Assembly: GCA_002428985.1 (NCBI GenBank)
Contig: DIYL01000015.1
Coordinates: 310,001-374,000 of the forward strand
Direction of reading: 5' to 3'
Length of the DNA: 64,000 bases
Origin: Anaerolineales bacterium UBA6055
GTDB lineage: Bacteria > Chloroflexota > Anaerolineae > Aggregatilineales > Phototrophicaceae
Below are positions 36,268 to 46,136 of this stretch, piece by piece. Position 1 is the first letter of the stretch; every line of letters starts with the position of its first letter. The notes under the pieces are model-generated. The model was not told where the DNA came from, made no database searches, and saw nothing but the letters and a program-made list of their open reading frames with translations. A program made the position numbers and the translations under genes.

Positions 36268-36881
36268 GACGCCTTATAGCCCCATACAATAAACATAGGA
36301 TCGTGATTGCTTTGGTTGTGAATCGCAGTGTTAATATCACGCCAATTTCCTGATGCTTGAAAATACTCAGTGACTAAAGCAACATGTTGCAAATCACGCA
36401 TCGCCGTCCAAACAGCAACAGCTTTTGTCGGGAAGCATCGGTTCGAAAACGATACAACAAATACACCATCGTTTTGCAATACACGGTTTACCTCAGCAAA
36501 TACTTTGACTGGATTTGTCAAATATTGAACCGACACTGCACAGGTCACCCCATGATATATGGCATTTTCATATGGCAAAACGGGATTTCGATTGAGGTTA
36601 TGTACAACATAATTGTCCAGTTGCGGGTTATCTGCCATTTCATCAGCATTCATTCCAAGCGCGTCCACACGCACCGCATTCAATGCATCAGGATAATGTG
36701 ATCGCCAGCTACTCATTAAGTCCAGATACACACCGTTTTGAGGTAGAAGTTCAGCATATTTATCCTGCAAAATTGCAATTGCACCATCATCAATGTGCAC
36801 GACCTTACGAGGTTGTACATAGAAATTCTCATCATTACTTTCGTCATAACGACGGAAATATTCTTCAGGGAAGTTTGTCAT
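36264..36881 (-). CDS. Class I SAM-dependent methyltransferase-like protein
   Basis: This protein of about 205 residues has a Rossmann methyltransferase outline: a strand at VYLDLMSSWRSHYP where motif I should be, VRVDALGMNADEMADNP (motif II), AVSVQYLTNPVKVFAEV (motif IV) and VLQNDGVFVVSFSNRCFPTK (post-II). Motif I lacks the usual GxGxG, a recognised trait of one subfamily, but SAM binding is unproven. ATG 36881 has GGAG nine bases upstream; a TTG at 36896 is the other option. It converges on the GT-C gene with a 4-base stop overlap. Confidence 0.75.
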   Translation of the reverse strand: MTNFPEEYFRRYDESNDENFYVQPRKVVHIDDGAIAILQDKYAELLPQNGVYLDLMSSWRSHYPDALNAVRVDALGMNADEMADNPQLDNYVVHNLNRNPVLPYENAIYHGVTCAVSVQYLTNPVKVFAEVNRVLQNDGVFVVSFSNRCFPTKAVAVWTAMRDLQHVALVTEYFQASGNWRDINTAIHNQSNHDPMFIVWGYKAS

Positions 36882-36957
36882 CTTGTTTTGCTCCAATGTT
36901 TTTTGTCAGTGTGCATGGAGCATGTAAACAGCACTTAAATTAAGGTTAAAAAGTTGC

Positions 36958-37743
36958 TCAGTCTATATAACCTAATTCGCGCGTCACCTCACCCGCCTCA
37001 TCCATAAAAAACTGCAAATCATCTTCGCTGAAGTAATTCTGCCAATCCCCACTTTTACCTTTACGTGGCTGTACTGCCGACGAGACTTTCTGACGGTTTA
37101 AACCAAGGCGATACTGTATCCGTTGCGTTAAAGACGGTTTTTTATTTTTGCGGATGTTAATCGGCTGGATAGAGGGATTAAGTTTCACACCAAGAAAAGC
37201 GGCAATATCTTTCACAGTTTGTTCGTAGTCAGTTTCCAGCGATTGATACGACACAGGAATTAGGTTCGGTTGTGCCGTCCATATCTGTATATGATGTGCC
37301 CAAAATGCTGGACGGCTCAATGTTGTTTTACCATCTAACTCATTCGGCATCCTCAGAAACTCTGGGAACGACATGTTTGCAACCTGCTCATTGAATGATT
37401 GCACATAATGATATAGTGACACCATTACATCGCGTCCATCACGATGTACATATACGGTTGGCGAATCTCTCAGAATCCTCTTTGCAAATTCTCGTCTATC
37501 ATAATCACGCCAAAACGTTGCCGAGGGCAAATCATGTACCTTAATCAATACATGCCCATTTAACAGGAATAAGTTACGTTGAAAGTCATCTAACGTCATC
37601 GGTTGATGATGATCTAACGCAGTTTGCTCTAAAGTCAGGAATTGCGGTGAAATATCAGGGCTATTATTGCGCAGAGCATCAATTGTCCAGTGTGTACCCG
37701 ACCGTCGATGGGTTGCAACAACAATTGTCTTCGATCCTATCAT
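36958..37743 (-). CDS. Sulfotransferase (SULT-like, PAPS-dependent)
   Basis: This 261-residue protein has all the marks of the cytosolic SULT fold. THRRSGTHW (11-19) is the 5'-phosphosulfate loop; VYVHRDGRDVMVSLYHY (about 95-111) carries the 3'-phosphate-binding Arg/Ser; RKGKSGDWQNYFSEDD near the C-terminus matches the RKGxxGDWKxxF signature. It should transfer sulfate from PAPS to a hydroxyl or amine, but the acceptor is unknown. Its ATG follows the mutS TAA with no gap (TAAATG), so it is translationally coupled to mutS. No PAPS-synthesis genes are in the window. Confidence 0.9.
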   Translation of the reverse strand: MIGSKTIVVATHRRSGTHWTIDALRNNSPDISPQFLTLEQTALDHHQPMTLDDFQRNLFLLNGHVLIKVHDLPSATFWRDYDRREFAKRILRDSPTVYVHRDGRDVMVSLYHYVQSFNEQVANMSFPEFLRMPNELDGKTTLSRPAFWAHHIQIWTAQPNLIPVSYQSLETDYEQTVKDIAAFLGVKLNPSIQPINIRKNKKPSLTQRIQYRLGLNRQKVSSAVQPRKGKSGDWQNYFSEDDLQFFMDEAGEVTRELGYID

Positions 37744-40350
37744 TTATCCCTCATTCGCCAGTCGCTTGAGTTCGTATAATTTCGTCAACGCTTCTAATGG
37801 GCTCAGATTATCCACCTCAAGATTTTTGATGACATCCACCGCTGGATTTTCAGGTGCATCAAAAAAGCTCATCTGTGAAGGTTTAGACGACTTCGGTTTG
37901 GAAATAGTAAAGTCGCTGCCCCCCTCCTCAAGCTGAATAAGTAATTCACGTGCACGTTCCACGACAGGGCGTGGCATTCCAGCAAGTTGTGCGACATGTA
38001 CGCCATAACTTTGATCAGCCCCACCGGGTAATACCTTATGCAAAAACACGATGTCCTCACCTTGTTCTGCAACAGCCACATTATAATTGGCAGTACGTGG
38101 CAATATATTGGGTAGCTCGGTGAGTTCGTGATAATGGGTTGCGAATAGTGTGCGACAGTTCAAGCGTGGGTTATTATGAATATACTCAATCACAGAGCGA
38201 GCAATCGCCAACCCATCATAAGTCGATGTGCCGCGCCCAATCTCATCTAATATCAACAAACTACGCTCAGTGCTACCAGACAAAAGGCGAGCAGTTTCAA
38301 CCATTTCCACCATAAATGTACTCTGTCCAGCATGAATCTCATCTTGTGCGCCAATCCGTGCAAAAATTCGATCAACCAAGCCAATCGTCGCACTATCAGC
38401 TGGCACAAAACTACCAATCTGTGCCATCAATGTGATAATCGCTACCTGTCGAATATACGTCGATTTACCCGACATATTCGGACCCGTGATGATATGAACC
38501 CGCGATTGTTGGTCAAACTCACTGGTATTAGCCACATAACGGGTTGTCGATTCCAGTAACTTTTCGACAACAGGATGCCGTCCATCCTCAATATATAGGG
38601 TATTTTCTTCTGTTAAAGTGGGTCTGACATACGCCTCACGGACAGCGACCTCAGCCAGCGACAGAAATCCATCCAAGTGTGCAATTGCCCGCGCTGTCTT
38701 GAGCAAGCTATCCCGATGTTGTGAGAGTGCTTGGCATATTTCCTCAAATAATTTCCGCTCTGTCTCAAGAATCTCTTCTTCAGCATTCAGCACAAGCGTT
38801 TCATATTCTTTTAGCTCAGGGGTAATATACCGTTCTGCGTTGACCAATGTTTGTTTCCGCACATAATCCTCAGGCACTTTATCTGTATGCGCTTTTGTGA
38901 CTTCGATATAATATCCAAACACCTTATTGAAACTAACTTTGATGCTTGCAATCCCCGTACGACGACGCTCATGAGACTCTAGATTCGCGATCCAATCCCG
39001 TGCATCCTGTGTATCATGCAAAATGCTATCTAATTGGTCAGAAAAGCCTTCACGGATAATGCCAGTATTATTTAGTGTCGCAGGCGGTTCATCTTGTATA
39101 GCAGTATTAATTAACTCAAACACAGGCTCACATGGGTCGAGGCGGTCATGAATCGCAGTCAGTTTATCCATCTCTGCAACCAACTCACCAATGCGTGGAA
39201 TCACTGCCAGACTATCGCGTAATGCCAATAAATCACGTGGGCCAACTTTGCCTAACAGCAATCGGTTTGTGAGGCGTTCAATATCAGCGACCTGTTTCAG
39301 TTCTTGCGCAATCTCATCGCGCAGGATCTCACTCGATACTAACGCTTCTACTGCATCTAGACGGGCGTTCAAGCGATCTAGTTCTAACAATGGCTGATTC
39401 AACCATGTACGTAGCAGTCGCGCTCCCATCGCCGTAACCGTGCGATCCAAAATACCAAGCAAGCTCCCGCGTGTCTTTCGGGTACGAATTGTTTCTACAA
39501 GTTCAAGGTTGCGTCGTGTAAATTGGTCAAGCACCATAAAAGATGCAGTCGAATAGGAACGGATATTCACAAGTTGATCGAGTGAATTTTTCTGCGTCAC
39601 ACGTAGGTATTGCAAAACACCACCCGCTGCAGAAACAGCAAACGGTTGTCCCTTTAATCCGTATCCATCCAATGTCGTCACTCGGAAGTGGTCGCGCAAT
39701 AATTGATCAGCACCTGCGAATTCAAATGTCCAATCCTGCACTGAACTCAGATGGATTCCCTCTGGCATAGTCACACCGCGCTCATACCAGCTCTCGGGTA
39801 TAATCACTTCACGTGGTGACACACGTGCAAGTTCTTCAAACACTAGCATGCCGACATCATCGCCTTCAAATTGGGTCGCACTAAATTCACCCGTCGAAAT
39901 ATCTGCAAACGCCAGCCCTGCTTTAGTCCAACGTCCTGTTTCAGGATCTCCAACTGGCAAAATACCCATCAGATAATTGGGCTTTCCCTCATCGAGTAAC
40001 GATGGCTCAACAATAGTACCAGGTGTCATCACGCGCGTGACCTCACGTTCGACAATACCGCGCCCAGTTGGTTCTGTTATCTGGTCACAAACCGCCACAT
40101 GATGTCCCTTTTCGATGAGCTTAGAAATATAGCCATCTACTGCATGATATGGTACACCTGCCATTGGAATTTTATCCGTACCTTTACCATGCGCTCTCGC
40201 TGTCAATGTAATATCTAATTCGTGCGATGCAATTTCAGCATCTTCATCAAACATCTCATAAAAGTCACCCATACGGAACATCAAGATACAATCGGGGTAT
40301 TGGCTCTTAATCTCAAGATACTGCCGTCGCATCGGAGTCACACGCGCCAT
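37744..40350 (-). CDS. mutS: DNA mismatch repair protein MutS
   Basis: This 868-residue protein recognises mismatches and loops. The N-terminal domain has FRMGDFYEMFDEDAEIAS, in which the Phe and Glu of FxE contact the mismatch. The connector, lever and clamp domains follow, then the ABC-type ATPase with ITGPNMSGKSTYIRQ (Walker A, near residue 623), ILDEIGRGTSTYDGLAIA and FATHYHEL. The C-terminus carries a short beta-clamp-like or dimerisation tail. It is divergent from a ROK kinase. No mutL is seen in the window. Confidence 0.98.
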   Translation of the reverse strand: MARVTPMRRQYLEIKSQYPDCILMFRMGDFYEMFDEDAEIASHELDITLTARAHGKGTDKIPMAGVPYHAVDGYISKLIEKGHHVAVCDQITEPTGRGIVEREVTRVMTPGTIVEPSLLDEGKPNYLMGILPVGDPETGRWTKAGLAFADISTGEFSATQFEGDDVGMLVFEELARVSPREVIIPESWYERGVTMPEGIHLSSVQDWTFEFAGADQLLRDHFRVTTLDGYGLKGQPFAVSAAGGVLQYLRVTQKNSLDQLVNIRSYSTASFMVLDQFTRRNLELVETIRTRKTRGSLLGILDRTVTAMGARLLRTWLNQPLLELDRLNARLDAVEALVSSEILRDEIAQELKQVADIERLTNRLLLGKVGPRDLLALRDSLAVIPRIGELVAEMDKLTAIHDRLDPCEPVFELINTAIQDEPPATLNNTGIIREGFSDQLDSILHDTQDARDWIANLESHERRRTGIASIKVSFNKVFGYYIEVTKAHTDKVPEDYVRKQTLVNAERYITPELKEYETLVLNAEEEILETERKLFEEICQALSQHRDSLLKTARAIAHLDGFLSLAEVAVREAYVRPTLTEENTLYIEDGRHPVVEKLLESTTRYVANTSEFDQQSRVHIITGPNMSGKSTYIRQVAIITLMAQIGSFVPADSATIGLVDRIFARIGAQDEIHAGQSTFMVEMVETARLLSGSTERSLLILDEIGRGTSTYDGLAIARSVIEYIHNNPRLNCRTLFATHYHELTELPNILPRTANYNVAVAEQGEDIVFLHKVLPGGADQSYGVHVAQLAGMPRPVVERARELLIQLEEGGSDFTISKPKSSKPSQMSFFDAPENPAVDVIKNLEVDNLSPLEALTKLYELKRLANEG

Positions 40351-40492
40351 AAAACTCTATCCTATTCGTCAAAATCATATTGATTGAACTTAAACCTTGT
40401 CGGAATTCATGCTATTCTATCAAGGGCAATTCAAACTGTGTAGCATTTTTGTTCTTTGATTAGCATACAACTAAAACTAAAGGGAAGACACA

Positions 40493-41470
40493 ATGTCAAA
40501 ACAGATTATCGCTGTTGATTTGGGCGGAACACAAATTCGAACAGCCCGCTATGATGAAAAACTCAACTTATTGCAACGTGAAAATACATTAACACTCGCC
40601 CACGAGGGATTAGAGCCTACGTTAGGGCGTATAAAAGAGTACATACACAAAGTCATGCCAGAAAATAAGGAGGATGTCCTTGGTATTGGTTTTTCCGCAC
40701 CGGGTCCACTTAATCCCATGACAGGAGTCATTGTTGCACCCCCGAATTTACACGGCTGGCACAATGTTCCGCTAGCAGACATTATCAACAAAGAATTTGA
40801 TGTACCTGTGTTCTTAGGGAATGATGCTAATGTTGCAGCACTTGCAGAAGCTTCAAAGGGAGCAGCACAAGGCTACCGACACGTTGTATTTCTGACAATC
40901 AGTACGGGCATTGGCGGTGGTATGATTTGTGATGGGCGCCTGTTATTAGGCACAGAAGGACTCGGCGCAGAAGCTGGACATATCCCGATGATTGTGGAAG
41001 ATGGCAAAATCTCCTCACTTGAGCTAGAAGCTTCGGGTCCAAATATTGCCGAGAAGGTACGTCAACGGATTGAGAACGGCGAAGAATCCGTCATGAAGAC
41101 AATGGTAGATGGTGATCTAAGCAAAATTGATGCAAAGGTTGTTGGTCAAGCAGCTATGCAAGGCGATCAAGTGGCGATAGAACAACTAGAGTATGCTGGG
41201 CGTATTATTGGCCTTGGTATTGTCACAATGCTTCACCTATTTAATCCAGAAGCTATTGTACTAGGCGGTGGGGTCACAAAAACCGGAGATCACTTATTTA
41301 AACCCATGCACAAAGCAATCCACGACCATGTAATTGATTCGAGTTATCTTGCAAACCTAAAAATTGAGCCTGCAGCACTCGGCGATGACGTTGCCTTGGT
41401 TGGTGCGGCTGCATTAGTCGCAACTGACGGTGGACACATGGACATTAGTGAATTGGATAAACGGTTCTAA
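40493..41470 (+). CDS. ROK-family sugar kinase (glucokinase-like) lacking the zinc motif
   Basis: This 325-residue ROK protein has the ATP-binding VDLGGTQIRTARYD, the sugar-site GNDANVAALAEASKG, TISTGIGGGMICDGRLL, and EAGHIPM with the conserved His. The usual zinc-binding CxCGxxGCxE segment is missing: after GHIPM the sequence runs IVEDGKISSLELEASGPN, with no cysteines. It could still be a hexose kinase (glucose, N-acetylmannosamine or similar) but with an altered lid. There is no N-terminal DNA-binding domain, so it is an enzyme rather than a repressor. AAGGGAAG precedes the ATG. Confidence 0.88.
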   Translation: MSKQIIAVDLGGTQIRTARYDEKLNLLQRENTLTLAHEGLEPTLGRIKEYIHKVMPENKEDVLGIGFSAPGPLNPMTGVIVAPPNLHGWHNVPLADIINKEFDVPVFLGNDANVAALAEASKGAAQGYRHVVFLTISTGIGGGMICDGRLLLGTEGLGAEAGHIPMIVEDGKISSLELEASGPNIAEKVRQRIENGEESVMKTMVDGDLSKIDAKVVGQAAMQGDQVAIEQLEYAGRIIGLGIVTMLHLFNPEAIVLGGGVTKTGDHLFKPMHKAIHDHVIDSSYLANLKIEPAALGDDVALVGAAALVATDGGHMDISELDKRF

Positions 41471-41527
41471 TTTGCGTAAGAATTGCAATAGAAATCGTCA
41501 GCAAGCATATAGACCGTAAATGGAGCA

Positions 41528-41536
41528 TGTTACAAT
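41528..41536 (+). promoter_or_regulatory. Extended -10 promoter element of the histidine kinase gene
   Basis: TGTTACAAT matches an extended -10 box (TGn-TACAAT). It ends six bases before the ATG at 41543, which would place the transcript start at or beside the start codon. No Shine-Dalgarno is visible there. Confidence 0.4.
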
Positions 41537-41542
41537 CAAATC

Positions 41543-43120
41543 ATGTTAATGAGACCTGATTCCAAAACACAAGAACGCGATTTCCTGCTAGAGATTACAC
41601 GTGCTATCACAGCTCAGCTCGATTTGAGTGAGGTATTGCGTCGTGTCCTCCATGCATCGGTTGTCATGCTTGCCGGACGTGTCGGTTTAGTTGCCCTCCG
41701 CGATGAGCATGATGATATGTTTTATGTACGGGCATATTCCGGTATCACATCAGACCATGTGCCCGCGCTAAACGAAAAACTATTCGAATTAATGGATGGC
41801 AAAAGCAACGATGGCTTCAGTCGGGAGTTCCTGAATAAAAAACTCCGTGAGATGGCAGATACTATTGATACAAAATTAGAGCAATCGGTTGCTATGCCTC
41901 TCGTTTTCGCACAGAATCCACTCGGATTGTTGATTGTTTTCCGTTCATATCAGACGACAATCACTGCCGATGACTTAACCACACTGCAAAGTTTCGCAGA
42001 TCAAGCAGCAATCGCCGTCCATAATGCACAAATGTATGGGCACATTAATGAGGAGCGTCAACGCCTCGCTGCAATCTTGGATAACAGTGGCGATGGCGTA
42101 TTCATCTTAGACCCAGATTTGACATTTCAGCAGGTAAATCGTGCATTTGAGCGTATGACAGGATGGCTCACAGAAGATGTTATAGGATTGCCCAAAGAGG
42201 CAGTCATTATCTGGGACAAACTTGATAGTAAAGACCTTGAAAGTGCGCTAAAAGATGGTTGGCTAACCCACTATCAAAAACCAGATCGCATCGACACACT
42301 CTATGTTGAAGGTGATTTACAACGACCTGATGGTGTGACCATTAGCATTGGCATAACCTATGCACCCCTATTAACAGCCGATGGGCGCTTAGCCAGCATT
42401 ATCGCGAATGTCCGTGATATCACGAACTTTCGTAAAGCTCAAGAGATGCAAAGTGTCTTCATTTCCACAATTCATCATGAATTACGCACACCTATTGCAA
42501 TTATCAAAGGATATGCGAGCACCCTGAGCCGTGATGATGTCGAATGGGATAGTCAGGTTATACGTGATAATATGATCATTATTGAAGAAGAAGCTGACCG
42601 TCTCACAACATTAGTAGAAGACTTACTCACTGCCAGTAAAATTCAAGCAGAGCGGGAAGTTAAGCTTAATCTTGAGTATGTACAGCTAGAATTACTGTCA
42701 GCGCGGTCAGTTGGGCGTTTAGAGGGACAATCGCATCATAATATCGTCCTCAGTTTTCCAGATAATTTCCCGATTATACAGGGTGATGAAGCACGACTAA
42801 GGCAAGTTATTGACAATTTACTGACGAATGCCATTAAATATTCGCCGAACGGTAAAAAGATTACTGTTGGGGGGCGTTTTAATGATAAAAATGTCACCGT
42901 TTTTGTCCGTGACGAAGGCGATGGTATCCCGGCAGATAAAATTGATAAGGTCTTTGATCGCTTCTACCGTATTGATGACACAATGACTCGTAAAACACAG
43001 GGGACCGGCTTAGGGTTATATCTTGTCAAGGCGATTATTGATGCGCATCATGGTGAAATTTCTGTCAAAAGCCATGTCGGACACGGCTCAACATTTTACT
43101 TCACAATTCCAAGAGACTAA
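41543..43120 (+). CDS. GAF-PAS sensor histidine kinase (soluble)
   Basis: This 525-residue kinase has no transmembrane helix. It comprises a GAF domain (about 12-165), a PAS domain (about 172-297, LDNSGDGVFILDPDLTFQQV), HisKA with the phospho-accepting His312 in HHELRTPIAIIKGYAS, and an HATPase domain (about 405-520) with LRQVIDNLLTNAIKYSP, DEGDGIPADKIDKVF and GTGLGLYLVKAI. It should sense a cytoplasmic cue. No response-regulator gene is adjacent; the OmpR-type regulator at 50353-51066 is a possible partner. ATG 41549 is an alternative start. Confidence 0.93.
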   Translation: MLMRPDSKTQERDFLLEITRAITAQLDLSEVLRRVLHASVVMLAGRVGLVALRDEHDDMFYVRAYSGITSDHVPALNEKLFELMDGKSNDGFSREFLNKKLREMADTIDTKLEQSVAMPLVFAQNPLGLLIVFRSYQTTITADDLTTLQSFADQAAIAVHNAQMYGHINEERQRLAAILDNSGDGVFILDPDLTFQQVNRAFERMTGWLTEDVIGLPKEAVIIWDKLDSKDLESALKDGWLTHYQKPDRIDTLYVEGDLQRPDGVTISIGITYAPLLTADGRLASIIANVRDITNFRKAQEMQSVFISTIHHELRTPIAIIKGYASTLSRDDVEWDSQVIRDNMIIIEEEADRLTTLVEDLLTASKIQAEREVKLNLEYVQLELLSARSVGRLEGQSHHNIVLSFPDNFPIIQGDEARLRQVIDNLLTNAIKYSPNGKKITVGGRFNDKNVTVFVRDEGDGIPADKIDKVFDRFYRIDDTMTRKTQGTGLGLYLVKAIIDAHHGEISVKSHVGHGSTFYFTIPRD

Positions 43121-43158
43121 CTCATTCACAAAATCCTTCAACTTAATATGGAGATAAT

Positions 43159-44517
43159 ATGCTAGGACCAAAACTCACCTCAGTACGCTGTAGCTCATGT
43201 GGCACGCCTAACCAAATAGGTGTCCGCACAGTCATTGATACAAAACTTGATCCTGAAGGCAAAGTTCTGCTAGTATCAGGTCAACTCAATAGCTTCAATT
43301 GTCAGAATTGTGGCACACTCAATGATGTAAAAACCCCAATTTTATACCACGATGCAGAAAAAGAGCTATTGATCGCATTTGTTCCCCAAGAAATAGGCAT
43401 ACAGCAGAATACTGAAGAAGAAAAAATCATTGGTGATATGTTGAATGAGCTTACAACGACATTGCCCAAAGAAGATTTTCGTGGCTATATGTTTAATCCT
43501 AAACGTACATTAACCATGCAGGGGCTTATCAATCAAATACTTGAGGCAGATGGCATTACACCCGAAATGATTGAGCAACAACAAAAACGAGTTGACCTCA
43601 TCCAACATATCATTGAAACCGAGCCAACTAAGCGCCAAGCTCTTATTGAAGATAATGACGATCAAATTGATGAAGAATTTTTTGCAACATTTGCGTCGAT
43701 GGCAGCCCGCCTTGCACAATCTGGTCAGCCAAAACTCTCTATGATGATGGAACAAGTCTACAACGAAATCCTTGCTTATTCAGCTTACGGTAAACAAATC
43801 GTCGAACAACAACAAAAACAGCAGGAAACGATTGAGAAAGTTACCCAAGATATTGAAGAACTTGGAGAAGATGCTGATAAAAAAGACTTTGTAAAACTCC
43901 TCTGGAGTTACCGGGATGATGATGAAAAAGTACAAGCAATTGTTGGACTCGTTCGCCCACTCTTTGACTATGAATTCTTCCAGTTACTCGCAAGTCAAGT
44001 CAGCAGTGCGCCTGAAAACGAACGCGAAAAAATCGAGTCGTTGCGTGACCGTGTTTATGAACTCACACAAACCATTGATCAACAATCACGCGATATGATG
44101 CAACAATTGGCACAAGTATTACAAGCCATCGTCAATAGTCCAAACCCCGAGCAAATGATTCGAGATAATATCGGCATTATTGACGACAACCTGATGATGA
44201 TTATTCAAGTCAATATGCAACAAGCCGAACAAAATGGTGACGAACAAACACTCAATCGTTTGAAAGAAATCCATGAATTGATGGTCAAGGTACTACGGGA
44301 ACATATGCAACCCGAAGTGCGCCTTGTTAATGATCTACTCGGCATTGAAGATGATACAGAGCTCATCGAAGAACTCAGAAAACAAGCACCACAATACAAG
44401 GATACATTGTTAGAGATTATTGACGCAGTTCACCAAGTTGTTACATCACAGGGGCAAATACCTGTCATGAACCGTCTTGACTTTATCAAACACGAAGCAG
44501 AGAAAATCCTTACCTGA
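43159..44517 (+). CDS. CpXC-domain protein with long helical region
   Basis: This 452-residue protein has an N-terminal CpXC domain (1-75): SVRCSSCGTPN and FNCQNCGTLND give four zinc-type cysteines in two C-x2-C knuckles. The rest is almost wholly alpha-helical and rich in Glu/Gln, with long coiled-coil-like segments (about 120-240 and 280-400, for example GKQIVEQQQKQQETIEKV). No catalytic motif is seen. It starts 38 bases after the histidine kinase with a GGAG site and may be co-transcribed. The function is unknown. Confidence 0.85.
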   Translation: MLGPKLTSVRCSSCGTPNQIGVRTVIDTKLDPEGKVLLVSGQLNSFNCQNCGTLNDVKTPILYHDAEKELLIAFVPQEIGIQQNTEEEKIIGDMLNELTTTLPKEDFRGYMFNPKRTLTMQGLINQILEADGITPEMIEQQQKRVDLIQHIIETEPTKRQALIEDNDDQIDEEFFATFASMAARLAQSGQPKLSMMMEQVYNEILAYSAYGKQIVEQQQKQQETIEKVTQDIEELGEDADKKDFVKLLWSYRDDDEKVQAIVGLVRPLFDYEFFQLLASQVSSAPENEREKIESLRDRVYELTQTIDQQSRDMMQQLAQVLQAIVNSPNPEQMIRDNIGIIDDNLMMIIQVNMQQAEQNGDEQTLNRLKEIHELMVKVLREHMQPEVRLVNDLLGIEDDTELIEELRKQAPQYKDTLLEIIDAVHQVVTSQGQIPVMNRLDFIKHEAEKILT

Positions 44518-44610
44518 CGATTACCCTCCTAAGACAAAAGGACTATGGTAAAATTTACAATTTACGTTAAGCTATCACGCTAGTTGTATTTGTATTTGAA
44601 GAGGATTCGT

Positions 44611-46080
44611 ATGCAAATTAAATCACAAGCATTCTTTTCCCAAAAATTCATGGGATTAATCGTATTGTGTGCGTTACTTATTTCTGTTGTATCTGTTGCG
44701 TTCGCGCAAGAAGAAGATACTATTTCTAATAGTGATCCGGTTCAACGTGCTCTTGTTATTGCAGAAGATGCCGTTGAAGAACTTGAAGGCGAAGATATTA
44801 ATATTGTCACATGGGACTTCTACCAAGATGATTGGAGCACAGAAGCATCATGGCGACAATACGGTACATACGGTATTGATAACTGTGTCTCTGCTGTTTT
44901 GCTCTTTGACAAACGTTCCAATGTTGGTTTCGGTTGGACATTCAATATCACTGATGTGTCCGGTGACCGCTACCAAATTCGTGTCAGTTTCGATTTGAAC
45001 GATTCTGCTGTCTGTGATGAAGCTGCACCACCGCCAGCTCCCGCTGCACCTGCAGCCCCTGAGGTTATTGAAACAGTCACCGAAGACGGTGAAGTTATAA
45101 CCGTCGAAGTTGAACTACCCCCAGTTGTTGCTGGTTCAGCAAGTGTAGAAGGGTTCACACTTGGTGGTCACGTTGACGGGTTGACTCCACAAGCAATGGA
45201 CTTAATGCGAGCATCTGGCATGACATGGGTGAAGAAACAACTCCCACTAGGTGCAGGTGTTGGTAAAGGTCTTGAGTTTATCAACGATGCAAAAGGTAAT
45301 GGTTTCCGCATCTTACTTGGTGTTGTTGGCGATAAAAACGCACTAGCGACTGACTTTGATGGCTATGTAGCACAAGTGGCACAATTTACAGCAGAACTTG
45401 CAGCTGCTGGTGCAGACGCAATCGAAGTATGGAACGAACCAAACCTTGACCGTGAATGGCCTACTGGGCAAATCAATGGTGCAAACTACACTCGCATGCT
45501 CGCAGCGGCATATAATGCAATTAAAGCTGCTAACCCTGCAACCATCGTAATCAGTGGTGCACCTGCACCAACAGGTTTTGCTGGTGCTGCAGGCTGTATC
45601 CCAGAGTTGTGTAATGACGATGTCTTTATGCAACAGATGGCAGAAGCAGGCGCAGCAAATTATATGGATTGTATTGGCTTGCACTACAATGAAGGTATCG
45701 TTGGACCATCCGTATTTAGTGGTGATCCACGTGGTGAATATCCAACCTACTACTTCGGTTCAATGCTAGACCGTGGTTACAACTTATTCGGTGGTAAGAA
45801 AGTCTGCTTCACCGAATTAGGTTACTTAAGTGGCGAAGGTATGGGTGCAGCAATCCCACCTGCGTTTGCATGGGCAGGTAATACTACACTTGGTCAACAT
45901 GCTGCGTGGTTGGCAGAAGCCGCTGCTGCATCAGCACAAAGTGGTAAAGTTGCAATCATGATTGTATGGAATGTTAACTTTACACGCTGGGATTCTGACC
46001 CAATGGGTGGTTACGCAATGTTACGTCCAGATGGTTCCTGTCCAGCATGTCAGGCACTCGGCGCAGTAATGAGTGGTTAA
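44611..46080 (+). CDS. Secreted glycoside hydrolase-like protein with low-complexity linker
   Basis: This 489-residue exported protein has a signal peptide (about 1-33, with LIVLCALLISVVSVAFAQ). A small N-terminal domain (about 35-130) follows, then an Ala/Pro linker (APPPAPAAPAAPEVIE), then a TIM-barrel-type domain (about 160-489). The acid/base motif is IEVWNEPNLDREWP; KKVCFTELGYLSGEG holds the likely nucleophile. This resembles GH39-like or GH-A relatives, and the substrate is not evident. GAGG precedes ATG 44611; an upstream ATG at 44584 would spoil the signal peptide. A terminator follows at 46108. Confidence 0.8.
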   Translation: MQIKSQAFFSQKFMGLIVLCALLISVVSVAFAQEEDTISNSDPVQRALVIAEDAVEELEGEDINIVTWDFYQDDWSTEASWRQYGTYGIDNCVSAVLLFDKRSNVGFGWTFNITDVSGDRYQIRVSFDLNDSAVCDEAAPPPAPAAPAAPEVIETVTEDGEVITVEVELPPVVAGSASVEGFTLGGHVDGLTPQAMDLMRASGMTWVKKQLPLGAGVGKGLEFINDAKGNGFRILLGVVGDKNALATDFDGYVAQVAQFTAELAAAGADAIEVWNEPNLDREWPTGQINGANYTRMLAAAYNAIKAANPATIVISGAPAPTGFAGAAGCIPELCNDDVFMQQMAEAGAANYMDCIGLHYNEGIVGPSVFSGDPRGEYPTYYFGSMLDRGYNLFGGKKVCFTELGYLSGEGMGAAIPPAFAWAGNTTLGQHAAWLAEAAAASAQSGKVAIMIVWNVNFTRWDSDPMGGYAMLRPDGSCPACQALGAVMSG

Positions 46081-46107
46081 CCCTAAGGCGCTAATAGAAT
46101 AAAACTC

Positions 46108-46134
46108 AAAGCCTCACTATTTGTGGGGCTTTTT
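46108..46134 (+). terminator. Rho-independent terminator after the secreted hydrolase gene
   Basis: AAAGCCTCAC (46108-46117) pairs with GTGGGGCTTT (46123-46132) with one G-U and a 5-base loop, then more T. The convergent gene stops at 46137, so it may act in both directions. Confidence 0.85.
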
Positions 46135-46136
46135 CA

